In this document: positions 9,152 to 17,960 of the stretch, piece by piece
How the letters are laid out: every line of letters begins with the position of its first letter
How positions within the stretch are numbered: the stretch's first letter is position 1
NCBI RefSeq assembly: GCF_947331435.1
Contig: NZ_CAMZOF010000008.1
Location: forward strand, 124,001-188,000
Reading direction: 5' to 3'
Length of the DNA stretch: 64,000 bases
DNA from: Pelagibius sp. Alg239-R121
Lineage (GTDB): Bacteria; Pseudomonadota; Alphaproteobacteria; Kiloniellales; Kiloniellaceae
Position numbers and translations under genes: made by a program
Notes under the pieces: model-generated
What the model saw: only the letters and a program-made list of their open reading frames with translations
Told to the model about the DNA's origin: nothing
The model's database searches: none

Positions 9152-9643
9152 TTACTCCTTCACCAAACCCATCCGTTTATGCCAAGCCGCCAGCGACTCA
9201 TCTGGATAGGCTGGAAAGCTGCCGTCGCCTTTCGATTTCTCCACCGGCACCCAGGATGCCTTGAAGTCCAACATGATGTGATTATGCGTCGGGGCCACGG
9301 GAAGCTCGCTGTCTATTGTTGACGCGAAGGGATGCACCAGATCGGACCAGCGTGGGTCCCAAACCCAAAGGGCCGTGCCGCAGAGACCACAAAAGCTGCG
9401 TTCGGCGGGACTCTTGGTGGCTTTTCCGGTTTCCGGATCTTCGTTGATTGCCTGATAGACGCGGATATTCTCCTTGCCTTCAATACCGAGGCTTTCGAAG
9501 TCGGCACCCAGGTTTATCGCATATCCGCCGCCGCCGCCGGTTTTGCGGCAGATTGTACAGTAACAGCGCATATAGGGTGCTGGATGCGGGCAATCGACGG
9601 TGAAGGTCACCGCTTTACAATGGCACGAGCCTTCCAGATGCAT
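9152..9643 (-). CDS. GFA family zinc protein (glutathione-dependent formaldehyde-activating enzyme/CENP-V fold)
   Basis: ATG at 9643 is preceded by GGAAGG at six bases; a TTG two codons upstream is the alternative. 163 residues carry the zinc-ligand cysteines of the GFA fold: GSCHC near the N-terminus, CYCTIC near 27-32, and FCGLCG near 84-89. Most family members have no proven reaction; a role in glutathione adducts of formaldehyde is known for Gfa of Paracoccus only. Converges on the EamA gene. Confidence 0.82.
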   Translation of the reverse strand: MHLEGSCHCKAVTFTVDCPHPAPYMRCYCTICRKTGGGGGYAINLGADFESLGIEGKENIRVYQAINEDPETGKATKSPAERSFCGLCGTALWVWDPRWSDLVHPFASTIDSELPVAPTHNHIMLDFKASWVPVEKSKGDGSFPAYPDESLAAWHKRMGLVKE

Positions 9644-9805
9644 GATCAACCTTCCAGTTGCTGTTCCGACGCGGGGCTTAAACCCTACCTTAGAATGTGC
9701 ACAGAAACCGCATGCATAGCGGCCATTCGGCCAAAAAACTTGCTATCCGTCACGGCCTGTACGACAACTTCGTGAGAATTTCATCTGTAAGAAGGAGGCG
9801 GCCCG

Positions 9806-10774
9806 ATGGGCGCGCGGGTATTTATTGACGGTGAGGCAGGTACGACCGGGTTGCAGATCCGGGCGCGGCTGCAGGAACGGAGTTCAATCGAACTGCTGAG
9901 TCTCGACGATTCGCAGCGAAAGGATCCCGTCCACCGCGCACGCCTGCTGAACAGCGCCGATCTGGTAGTACTCTGTCTGCCTGATGCGGCTGCACGCGAA
10001 GCCGTTAGTCTTCTGGAAAACCCTGATGTACGGGTGATCGACGCCAGCACGGCCCACCGGACCGACGCGAACTGGGTCTTCGGTTTTCCCGAACTCGATG
10101 CAGGACAGGAAGAGCGGGTGTCCAAGGCACGCTTCGTCAGTAACCCGGGTTGTTATTCGACGGGGGCGATTGCCCTGATCCAACCGCTGATCGAGTCCGG
10201 ACTGCTGCCCGCGGATAGTGCGCTCACCATCAACGGGGTCTCGGGCTACAGTGGCGGCGGCCGCAGCATGATCGAGGCTTATGAAGATGAGGCTTCGCCC
10301 AATTTCGTCACCCGGACCTACCACAGTTATGGCCTGGGGTTACATCATAAGCACGTGCCGGAAATTGTCGTGCGCTCCGGGCTGACCCAGCGGCCGATCT
10401 TCGTGCCCAGCGTCGGGCGCTACCGTCAGGGGATGCTGGTTCAGGTGCCCCTGCAACTCGGTGCTTTGCCGGGTAAACCATCGGTGGCCGCGGTTCATTC
10501 CGCGTTGACTGCGCATTACGCAGGTCAGCGGTTCGTTTCGGTGGCGGGCCTTGAGGAGGCGTCGGCGGCACAGGGCATGCTCGATCCTGAGGCCCTGAAC
10601 GGCACTAACGACATGCGGTTGTATGTATTTGGTGACGAGGATTTAGAGCAGGCGGTGCTGATCGCCCAACTCGACAATCTCGGCAAAGGTGCTTCGGGTG
10701 CAGCGGTGCAAAACCTCAACATCATGCTGGGCCTGACCGCTGACGAGGGGCTTGCCGCGCGCGCGGCGGCTTAG
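9806..10774 (+). CDS. argC: N-acetyl-gamma-glutamyl-phosphate reductase, short form
   Basis: 322 residues, the length of the shorter (type 2) ArgC class. A near-ideal AAGGAGG precedes the ATG. The N-terminal NADP-binding segment is followed by the catalytic cysteine C116 in SNPGCYSTG. It catalyses the NADPH-dependent reduction of N-acetylglutamyl phosphate in arginine synthesis. The last four bases overlap the end of the convergent matB gene, so the two transcripts must run into one another unless terminated inside coding DNA. Confidence 0.93.
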   Translation: MGARVFIDGEAGTTGLQIRARLQERSSIELLSLDDSQRKDPVHRARLLNSADLVVLCLPDAAAREAVSLLENPDVRVIDASTAHRTDANWVFGFPELDAGQEERVSKARFVSNPGCYSTGAIALIQPLIESGLLPADSALTINGVSGYSGGGRSMIEAYEDEASPNFVTRTYHSYGLGLHHKHVPEIVVRSGLTQRPIFVPSVGRYRQGMLVQVPLQLGALPGKPSVAAVHSALTAHYAGQRFVSVAGLEEASAAQGMLDPEALNGTNDMRLYVFGDEDLEQAVLIAQLDNLGKGASGAAVQNLNIMLGLTADEGLAARAAA

Positions 10775-12288
10775 GCGTTAAAGCTGTCCTTGTAGGTTTC
10801 CCGCAGGACGTTTTTCTGGACTTTGCCCATTGAGTTGCGGGGCAGTTCGTCGAGGAAGACGACTCTCTTCGGCACCTTGAAGTTAGCGAGATCGTTTTTG
10901 ACCGCATCGATGATGCCCTGGGCATTCAGAGCCGCGCTGTTCTTGCAGGTAACGACGGCCATTACAGCTTCGCCGAAGTCCGGGTGAGGCAGGCCTATGA
11001 CAGCGGATTCCCCAACTCCTTCAATAGCGTCGACGCAAAGCTCGATTTCCTTCGGATAGACGTTGAAGCCGCCGGAGATGATCAGGTCTTTGGCGCGGCC
11101 GACGATATGTACATAGCCGCGCTCGTCGATTTTGGCGACATCACCAGTAATGAAGAAACCGTCCTGACGGAATTCAGAGGCGGTCTTTTCCGGCATGCGC
11201 CAATAGCCCCGAAAGACGTTCGGACCCTTAACCTCAAGAACGCCGGTCTCGTTGGCGCCCAGAATATGGCCTTCGTCATCTGCGACCCGTACTTCGACAT
11301 CAGGCAGAGGAAAGCCGACCGTGCCCGCGCGGCGTTCGCCGTCCAGCGGGTTCGAGGTGTTCATGTTGGTTTCGGTCATGCCGTAGCGCTCTAAGATCGT
11401 GTGGCCCGTGCGCGCCTGAAACTCTCCGAAGGTTTCTTCCAGCAGGGGGGCGGAACCGGAGATGAAGAGACGCATTTTGCTGCAGACTTCGGCAGTAAAG
11501 CGCACATCTGTCAGAAGGCGCGTGTAAAAGGTCGGTACCCCCATCATAACGGTAGCGCGTGGCATAAGTTCGATCATCTTGTCGGCATCGAACTTATTCA
11601 GGAACAGGATTTTACCGCCATTTAACAGTACGCAGTTGGTGGCGACGAAAAGACCATGTGTGTGAAAGATCGGCAAAGCATGCAGCAGTACGTCGTTTGG
11701 CTGAAAACCCCAGAGCTTGTGAAGAGTTTCGGTGTTGGAGGCCAGGTTTCGGTGACTCAACATGGCGCCCTTTGAGCGTCCTGTGGTGCCGGAGGTATAG
11801 AGGATGGCTGCAACATCATCGGCTTGGGAGTCGATACAGCCGACCTCCGGATCCAAGTCTTTGCTGTGCTCAATCAGCGTGCCGTCGACTTGCTGTCCCA
11901 GGGTGAGCACCTGGCCGACACCGGCACTTTTGGCAATCGGCGTTATTGCGGTTTCGCTCGCCGGACGGCAAACCACAAGCTTCGGCTCTGCATCGCCGAG
12001 AAAGTAAGAGACTTCGGATTCTTTGTAGGCGGTGTTCAGAGGCAGATAGATCGCACCGATCCGAACACAAGCCAGATAGAGAAAGATGGCTTCGGGCGAT
12101 TTTTCGACCTGAACCGCCACCCGGTCACCTTTTTCGACGCCGAGATCTGACATTAGGCGTGCAATGCGGCCTGAGATGGCAACAAGATCGGAGTAGCTGT
12201 AGAGCGTCGCGTCAGCCGTCTCAATAAAGGTCCGGGAAAGGTCTTTCGGGAAGTGGCTAGAAAGTCGGCTGTAGAGGTTCTGGTTCAT
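10771..12288 (-). CDS. matB: Malonate-CoA ligase (malonyl-CoA synthetase)
   Basis: 505-residue ANL-superfamily acyl-CoA synthetase. The AMP-binding P-loop YTSGTTGRSKG is at 164-174, the YGMTET motif at 302-307, and a C-terminal NSMGKVQK segment carries the catalytic lysine. The PIFHTHGLF stretch (about 206-214) is typical of MatB-type ligases. With malonyl-CoA decarboxylase, a GntR regulator and a TRAP transporter next door, the substrate is almost surely malonate: malonate + ATP + CoA gives malonyl-CoA. It lies downstream of the GntR gene on the same strand (63-base gap). Confidence 0.9.
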   Translation of the reverse strand: MNQNLYSRLSSHFPKDLSRTFIETADATLYSYSDLVAISGRIARLMSDLGVEKGDRVAVQVEKSPEAIFLYLACVRIGAIYLPLNTAYKESEVSYFLGDAEPKLVVCRPASETAITPIAKSAGVGQVLTLGQQVDGTLIEHSKDLDPEVGCIDSQADDVAAILYTSGTTGRSKGAMLSHRNLASNTETLHKLWGFQPNDVLLHALPIFHTHGLFVATNCVLLNGGKILFLNKFDADKMIELMPRATVMMGVPTFYTRLLTDVRFTAEVCSKMRLFISGSAPLLEETFGEFQARTGHTILERYGMTETNMNTSNPLDGERRAGTVGFPLPDVEVRVADDEGHILGANETGVLEVKGPNVFRGYWRMPEKTASEFRQDGFFITGDVAKIDERGYVHIVGRAKDLIISGGFNVYPKEIELCVDAIEGVGESAVIGLPHPDFGEAVMAVVTCKNSAALNAQGIIDAVKNDLANFKVPKRVVFLDELPRNSMGKVQKNVLRETYKDSFNA

Positions 12289-12351
12289 CGCTTCATTCTC
12301 AATGGAGCTTCTGCAAGAAGCTCTTGGTCGGGTCCTGGATTAATTTAAACC

Positions 12352-13047
12352 TTACCCAGTCCGCGCCCGTTCGACCGGAACCTGAACATAAGATGGCGGT
12401 AGAGAAGAAACCAGATCGGAAAAGACGTCGCCCTGAATGCTCACGTGGCCGCGCATGCGTTTCGTGGCTTCTTCAGACTCACCAGCGAGAACGGCTTCGA
12501 CCACGGAGGCGTGTTCTTCCAACGATTTTCGAATGCGCCCTGGATGGTGCAGTTGAAAACGCCGGTAGGGGGAAAGGCGGTTGCGGGTGTTGGACGTCAT
12601 GTTTTCGAGAAATTCGTTGTGGGCGCCGGCGTAGAGGGTCTCATGGAAAACCCGGTTTTCTTCATAATAGGCATCCACGTTGCCTTCCTTGGCTATAGCC
12701 GCACAACGTCGGTGACTTTCTTCGAGCTGTTGGCGTTCATCAGGTGTCATACGACGCGCAGCCAGGCCGGCACAGAGTGCTTCCAATTCTGCCATCACCT
12801 CGAACATCTGTAACAGTTCCTGAACCGTGACTGCCGCCACGACCGCGCCTTGCCGGGGCCGCAGTTCGACCAACTTTGCGGTCGCCAACTGTTGGAGTGC
12901 TTCCCGTACCGGCGTACGCGACACAGAGAAACGGGCGGCCAGCTTGGTTTCGTCCAGCCGGTCGCCGGGCGACAGCTCGCCTGCAAGGATTTCGCCTTCG
13001 AGGCGGCGGCGCAGATCGTCAGCGAGCCGGGTTGGTTCTTGTTTCAT
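12352..13047 (-). CDS. matR: GntR-family regulator of malonate genes (MatR-like)
   Basis: 231 residues. Residues about 8-72 form a GntR winged helix (LDETKLAARFSVSRTPVREALQQL region), and residues about 80-215 an FCD/FadR-type helical ligand domain. It is transcribed with matB and divergently from the dctPQM-matA arm. The intergenic region contains a 14-bp palindrome close to the described MatR operator. In rhizobial malonate systems MatR represses the mat genes until malonate is present; the same is inferred here. The ribosome site is weak. Confidence 0.85.
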   Translation of the reverse strand: MKQEPTRLADDLRRRLEGEILAGELSPGDRLDETKLAARFSVSRTPVREALQQLATAKLVELRPRQGAVVAAVTVQELLQMFEVMAELEALCAGLAARRMTPDERQQLEESHRRCAAIAKEGNVDAYYEENRVFHETLYAGAHNEFLENMTSNTRNRLSPYRRFQLHHPGRIRKSLEEHASVVEAVLAGESEEATKRMRGHVSIQGDVFSDLVSSLPPSYVQVPVERARTG

Positions 13048-13078
13048 GGATCAGGTGTACCGCATCCAAATTCCTGTT

Positions 13079-13113
13079 TCAAGAATACACAAAGTTAATT
13101 CTTGTATACAAGA
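13079..13113. promoter_or_regulatory. Predicted MatR operator pair
   Basis: TCTTGTATACAAGA at 13100-13113 is a perfect palindrome and differs at one position from the MatR site known from Rhizobium (TCTTGTATACACGA, from memory of the literature). A weaker copy, TCAAGAATACACAA at 13079-13092, matches that site at 10 of 14 positions. Both lie between the divergent matR-matB and dctPQM-matA units, where a shared operator is expected. Confidence 0.75.
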
Positions 13114-13202
13114 CTGGACTCTAAAATCGGACCGGGATAGGCTCGCAACCAGAAACAAGATGAATGCGGCCTGGTTTTGAGGCCGCAAAAAGGGAGGAAA
13201 AT

Positions 13203-14210
13203 ATGAAAAAGCTAACGGGTTTCCTGACCGGATTCGTGAGCGCCGCGGCAATTGCGGCGGTTTCCACGTCTGTTTTTGCGGCGGATATAAAACTGAAAGC
13301 CTCGCACCAATGGCCGGGCGGCAAGGGCGACGTGCGTGACGAGATGGTTCAGATTATTAAGCGCGAGGTCGAAAAGGCCGGCGTCGGCGTTACGATGCAG
13401 GTTTATCCGGGTAAGTCGCTGTTTAAGCCAAAGCAACAATGGGACGCCATGGTCAAGGGACAGCTCGACGTCTCTGCTTTCCCGCTCGATTATGCCAGCG
13501 GGAAGCATCCTCAGTTCAGCTCGACTTTGATGCCTGGTCTGGTCAAAAACCATGATCACGCCAAGCGGCTGAATGACTCGGCTTTCATGGACGATATTAA
13601 AAAGATCATCGACGACGCTGGCGTCGTGGTGATTTCCGACGCCTGGCTGGCCGGCGGCTTTGCCTCCAAAAAGGAGTGCATTCTCGACCCGACTGACGCA
13701 AAGGGCCAGGTGCTCCGCGCAGCCGGTCCGGCGTTTGAACAAATGCTGGTAGCTGCAGGTGCGTCGATCAATGCCATGCCCAGTTCCGAAATCTATACAG
13801 GTCTGCAGACGGGCGTTCTGGATGGCGCCAACACAAGTTCCGGCAGCTTCGTCTCCTATCGCATCTACGAGCAGGTTACCTGCCTAACCGAACCCGGCGC
13901 CAATGCGCTTTGGTTCATGTACGAGCCGATCCTGATGTCGAAGAAGACCTGGGGCAAGCTGGACGACAAGCAAAAAGAAGCTTTCATGGCAGCCGGCAAG
14001 ATTGCGGAAGACTACTTCTTCGATGCGGCGAAGGGGCTCGATCAAAAGTTGGTCGATGCTTACAAGAACGCCGGCGTGAAGGTGGTCGGCATGTCGTCAG
14101 AGCAGCATGCTAAGTGGGTCGCTATCGCCAAAGCTTCCTCCTACAAGAACTTCGCCGAGAAGGTTCCCGGCGGTAAGGAGCTGATCGAGAAGGCTTTGGC
14201 CGTCGAATAG
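13203..14210 (+). CDS. matP: TRAP transporter solute-binding protein (DctP family), probably malonate-specific
   Basis: Start ATG at 13203 follows AGGGAGG; a longer frame from 13164 is unlikely. 335 residues begin with a clear signal peptide (MKKL, hydrophobic core, FAA cleavage near residue 24), so the protein is periplasmic. The rest is a DctP/TAXI-like binding fold. It is the first gene of a dctPQM set that leads into malonyl-CoA decarboxylase. A malonate TRAP system (MatPQM) is described in Sinorhizobium, which supports the substrate assignment; this is inference from context. Confidence 0.85.
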   Translation: MKKLTGFLTGFVSAAAIAAVSTSVFAADIKLKASHQWPGGKGDVRDEMVQIIKREVEKAGVGVTMQVYPGKSLFKPKQQWDAMVKGQLDVSAFPLDYASGKHPQFSSTLMPGLVKNHDHAKRLNDSAFMDDIKKIIDDAGVVVISDAWLAGGFASKKECILDPTDAKGQVLRAAGPAFEQMLVAAGASINAMPSSEIYTGLQTGVLDGANTSSGSFVSYRIYEQVTCLTEPGANALWFMYEPILMSKKTWGKLDDKQKEAFMAAGKIAEDYFFDAAKGLDQKLVDAYKNAGVKVVGMSSEQHAKWVAIAKASSYKNFAEKVPGGKELIEKALAVE

Positions 14211-14222
14211 ATCTTTTTGGAG

Positions 14223-14261
14223 AGCGGGACCGGTGCGCGCGTAAAAGGCTGCCGGTCCGCT
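14223..14261 (+). terminator. Hairpin after the TRAP binding-protein gene (attenuator-like)
   Basis: AGCGGGACCGG (14223-14233) pairs with CCGGTCCGCT (14252-14261) with one bulged base, then a short TTT. It lies 12 bases past the matP stop and 82 bases before dctQ. Such hairpins after a binding-protein gene often allow more binding protein than membrane subunits to be made, by partial termination or RNA protection. Confidence 0.6.
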
Positions 14262-14343
14262 TTCCACCTCAAGCTTTGCTGTTGTGACCTCTCGCAGGAA
14301 ACGCGGCTTGATGCATTTTCTGCGTCGATAAGAGTTTTATTCC

Positions 14344-14859
14344 ATGAATCTGTTCATAGAATCCGTGCGCCGGCTGTCCGTGGTCTGCGGCGTTGCCTCT
14401 GTCTTGCTCCTGATCGCCTCGGTCATCGTGGTTTGCCATCTGGTCGTCGTACGCTATGCCCTGGGTGAATCCGCCATTTGGCAGCACGAGTTCGTCACCT
14501 TCAGCCTGATCGGCGCCACTTTTTTAGGCGGTCCCTACGTCTTGCTGACCCGCGGCCACGTCAACGTGGACCTCATGCCATTGTACCTGGGCCACAAGGG
14601 GAGAGTGGTTCTGGCCCTGCTGTCTTCGATGTTGTCTTTGGTATTCTGTGTCATCATCGCATGGAGGGGAGTGATTTGGTGGGAGGAGGCCTGGGTCGGC
14701 AACTGGCACGGCGAGACCGTCTGGGCGCCGCCGCTCTGGATTCCCTATATCGCCATGCCGTTGGGAATGGGGCTTTTGTCGCTGCAATACGTGGCTGACA
14801 TGCTTTCGTTGATCACTGGGCGGGATATGCCCTTCGGCCTTTCTCCCGAGGAGGGTTAA
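14344..14859 (+). CDS. matQ: TRAP transporter small permease (DctQ family)
   Basis: 171 residues with four predicted membrane helices, the normal size and topology of DctQ subunits. The conserved region around WQHEFVTF (about residues 42-50) is the usual family signature. It lies between the binding protein and the large permease, three bases ahead of the latter, and works as a membrane partner of DctM in sodium-driven uptake of an organic acid, here probably malonate. Confidence 0.85.
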   Translation: MNLFIESVRRLSVVCGVASVLLLIASVIVVCHLVVVRYALGESAIWQHEFVTFSLIGATFLGGPYVLLTRGHVNVDLMPLYLGHKGRVVLALLSSMLSLVFCVIIAWRGVIWWEEAWVGNWHGETVWAPPLWIPYIAMPLGMGLLSLQYVADMLSLITGRDMPFGLSPEEG

Positions 14860-14862
14860 GCG

Positions 14863-16170
14863 ATGAGTCCCTTGGCCCTTGGCATTCTGGTCGCCGCCGT
14901 GACCATCGTCATCCTGATGTCCGGCACCCCCGTTGCCTTTTCCCTTGGCATCGTCGCCGTTGGTTTTCTGCTGGTGTTCGATGGTATGGGGGCCTTGGAT
15001 GTCATTCCGCAGATTTTTTATGGTGGTATCGACAGCTTTGCGCTGTTGTCTATCCCTATGTTCATTGTTATGGGATCTGCAATTGCATCGTCACGCGCGG
15101 GCAGTGATCTCTACGAAGCGCTCGACCGCTGGCTCTACAAGGTGCCGGGCGGCTTGCTGGTCTCCAATATCAGTGCCTGTGCAATCTTCGCGGCACTTTC
15201 AGGTTCTTCGCCGGCCACCTGCGCAGCGATCGGCAAGATGGGCATCCCTGAGATGCGCAAGCGGGGGTATCCGAGCGGCCTTGCCACCGGTTCGATCGCT
15301 GCGGGTGGAACTCTCGGCATTTTGATTCCGCCGTCGGTCACCATGATCGTCTATGGCATCGCGACTGAAACCTCGATCGGCCGACTGTTTCTGGCTGGGT
15401 TGCTGCCGGGATTGCTGCTGACAGCGCTCTTCACGGCCTGGGGCCTCTATGCGGCCTGGCGCGGCGGCTATCGTTTTGCCGATGCCTCGGCGCACTTCAC
15501 CCTGCGCCAGCGCTTCGAAATCCTGCCGAAGGTTCTGCCGTTTTTGATCATTATCGCCGGTATTCTCTGGGTGCTTTATGGGGGGGTCGCGACTCCCTCG
15601 GAGGCGGCTGGTGTAGGAGCGGTCTTCTGTATCATCGTGGTCGCGGTTATCTACCGCATGTGGAGACCTGTCGCTTTCTGGCAGATTTTTAAGGAGTCCA
15701 TGCGGGAATCGGTCATGATCATGATGATCATCGCCGCCGCGGCCCTCTTTAGCTATATGATGTCGTCACTCTTCATCACCCAGTCTCTGGCAATCTGGAT
15801 CGGCGAGCTGGAGGTCAACCGCTGGGTCTTGATGTTCTGCATCAACATCTTTCTGCTGATTGCCGGTTTCTTTCTGCCGCCGGTCGCTGTGATCCTGATG
15901 ACGGCACCGACCCTGGTGCCGATTATCGAAGCCGCCGGTTTCGACCCCATCTGGTTCGCAGTGGTCCTGACCATCAACATGGAAATTGGTTTGATCACCC
16001 CGCCTGTCGGCTTGAATCTCTACGTGATCAATGGAATCGCGCCGGATGTTCGTTTGCCGACCATCCTGTGGGGGGCGCTGCCGTTCATGTTCTGTATGGT
16101 TTTAGGTATTATCATCCTCTGTCTTGTCCCAGAAATCGCACTGTGGCTACCACGCACAATGATGCAATAA
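14863..16170 (+). CDS. matM: TRAP transporter large permease (DctM family)
   Basis: 435 residues, about 12 membrane helices, standard DctM length. It starts three bases after dctQ and is followed after 79 bases by malonyl-CoA decarboxylase on the same strand. Family hallmarks include the glycine-rich SGSSPATCAAIG region (about residues 108-119) and the repeat-like ITPPVGLNLYV segment near residue 385. This subunit forms the sodium-coupled translocation channel. Confidence 0.92.
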   Translation: MSPLALGILVAAVTIVILMSGTPVAFSLGIVAVGFLLVFDGMGALDVIPQIFYGGIDSFALLSIPMFIVMGSAIASSRAGSDLYEALDRWLYKVPGGLLVSNISACAIFAALSGSSPATCAAIGKMGIPEMRKRGYPSGLATGSIAAGGTLGILIPPSVTMIVYGIATETSIGRLFLAGLLPGLLLTALFTAWGLYAAWRGGYRFADASAHFTLRQRFEILPKVLPFLIIIAGILWVLYGGVATPSEAAGVGAVFCIIVVAVIYRMWRPVAFWQIFKESMRESVMIMMIIAAAALFSYMMSSLFITQSLAIWIGELEVNRWVLMFCINIFLLIAGFFLPPVAVILMTAPTLVPIIEAAGFDPIWFAVVLTINMEIGLITPPVGLNLYVINGIAPDVRLPTILWGALPFMFCMVLGIIILCLVPEIALWLPRTMMQ

Positions 16171-16249
16171 ATCCATGGTAGGATTGGTGGCGGCGGTTCC
16201 CAGCCAAATCTAGCGGGCAGGGGCCGGAAGTTCGAAAAGAGGTGGTTGA

Positions 16250-17716
16250 ATGGCGGTACCCGAGTCAGAAACGCTGGTTGAACGTACGCTTTCCAATCTG
16301 GCGGGTGCGTGGCGCGATATTGCTAACTCTGCGGCCCGTTCAGTGGGACTGAAAGCGGCGCCCGTGGCAAACGGCGATGAGAAAACTGTCCGTAAGCTGA
16401 TGGCCGAATGCTTGGAGGCGCGCGGTGGCGAGGTTTCCGCGCGGATGCGGGCCGCCGAATTGGGCAAAAGCTACCTTGAGCTGGACGCGGAAGGTAAGGC
16501 CAATTTCCTCTCCACGCTGGCGCGTGAATATGCCCTGGACCCAGATGTGGTGGCCAAAGCAATCGCCGACTATCAATTCGAGGCCGATCCTGACGCCAAG
16601 CTCAATGCCGAAGAACGTTTGCGCCGCGTGGTGATTCCGCCCCGTGTCCGTTTGCTGAAACAGTTCAACGGCTTGCCGGAAGGTGTGAAGTTTCTGGTCG
16701 ATCTGCGGGCGGATCTGCTGCATTTGAGTAACGGCGATCCCTACCTGCGTGGACTTGATCATGATCTGCGCGACCTGCTGTCTTCCTGGTTCGATCCAGG
16801 TTTTCTCGATCTGGTGCGGATCACCTGGGATTCGCCTGCGGCACTGCTGGAAAAACTGATCGCCTATGAAGCGGTGCACGAAATCCGTTCCTGGGATGAT
16901 CTGCGGAACCGATTGGATTCCGACCGGCGATGCTTTGCACTGTTTCATCCGCGCATGCCTGAGGAGCCGCTAACCTTTGTCGAAGTGGCGCTGGTCAAAG
17001 GTATAGCGCGGAATGTTCAGACTCTGCTGGATGAGACCGCACCGCAGGTTGATCCGAGTGCGGCCGATACGGCAATCTTTTACTCCATCTCCAACACTCA
17101 GCGCGGGCTGCGCGGCGTGACCTTTGGCGATCACCTGATCAAACAGGCAGTCCAGAGTCTGGCATCCGATCTTCCCGGTCTTAAGACCTTTTCGACGCTC
17201 TCGCCCGTACCTGGGTTCCGCCGTTGGCTGGACAATGACGAACCGGAAAAAATCGATGTTTTTCTGCAAGAAACAGAGCGCAGTGGCATCAGGACATTGG
17301 GCGGCAGCGACGACACGCTCGAGGCTTTGAATGCGATTTTGGCGGATGCCCACTGGTTCCAGGACCCGGTGATCGAAGAGACGGTCCGTGGGCCCCTGAT
17401 GCGGCTCTGCACCGCCTATTTTCATACGCGCCAGGACAAGGGTTTTCCGATCGACCCCGTGGCACGCTTTCATCTGAAAAACGGTGCACGGCTGGAGCAG
17501 ATGAACTGGTTGGCGGATACTTCCGCGAACGGCCTGAAGCAGTCGGGCGGCATTATGGTCAACTATCGTTACATCCTCGATGACATTGAAAAAAACCACG
17601 AGGGCTACATGAAGGACCGCCGCATCACGCTCGGCAGCGAGGTGAAGGCACTGGCCCGGGGGCTCAAGGATGTGGATCGCGCCAAGTTAAAGGCCCTGCG
17701 CATCATCCGTACCTAG
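16250..17716 (+). CDS. matA: Malonyl-CoA decarboxylase
   Basis: 488 residues aligned over the full length of the MCD family: an N-terminal helical domain (about 40-200) and a C-terminal acetyltransferase-like catalytic domain. Catalytic-region motifs are FYSISNTQ (277-284), FSTLSPVPGF (314-323) and the histidine H408 in RFHLKNGA. GAGG precedes the ATG. It decarboxylates malonyl-CoA to acetyl-CoA and CO2, completing malonate use started by the TRAP importer and MatB. No peroxisomal or mitochondrial type extension is present. Confidence 0.92.
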   Translation: MAVPESETLVERTLSNLAGAWRDIANSAARSVGLKAAPVANGDEKTVRKLMAECLEARGGEVSARMRAAELGKSYLELDAEGKANFLSTLAREYALDPDVVAKAIADYQFEADPDAKLNAEERLRRVVIPPRVRLLKQFNGLPEGVKFLVDLRADLLHLSNGDPYLRGLDHDLRDLLSSWFDPGFLDLVRITWDSPAALLEKLIAYEAVHEIRSWDDLRNRLDSDRRCFALFHPRMPEEPLTFVEVALVKGIARNVQTLLDETAPQVDPSAADTAIFYSISNTQRGLRGVTFGDHLIKQAVQSLASDLPGLKTFSTLSPVPGFRRWLDNDEPEKIDVFLQETERSGIRTLGGSDDTLEALNAILADAHWFQDPVIEETVRGPLMRLCTAYFHTRQDKGFPIDPVARFHLKNGARLEQMNWLADTSANGLKQSGGIMVNYRYILDDIEKNHEGYMKDRRITLGSEVKALARGLKDVDRAKLKALRIIRT

Positions 17717-17960
17717 ACTCAGATGATGTCGAAATCTTCCGCGGCGCCCGCGTGATCCTCACTAAGTTTTCTTCGTTTTGACTAACATTCGCGACAGCTT
17801 TTGAAGTCACGCTGGACTTCGGGGATGGCCTATGTCTTTTTGCGCGCTCTGACCATATGGAATAGAGTCTGACCGCTCTTGATTTAAACGATTGAGACAG
17901 CGGAACGATTGAACACGGAACGGCATTTTCTGCCTCTCGACGGGATAGGAACGAAGGCCA

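Noticed and set aside
17717-17960. Possible structured leader (speF-like) before the decarboxylase gene
   Set aside because: Only a repeated CGGAACG is visible; no stem order that I can match to a known leader RNA.
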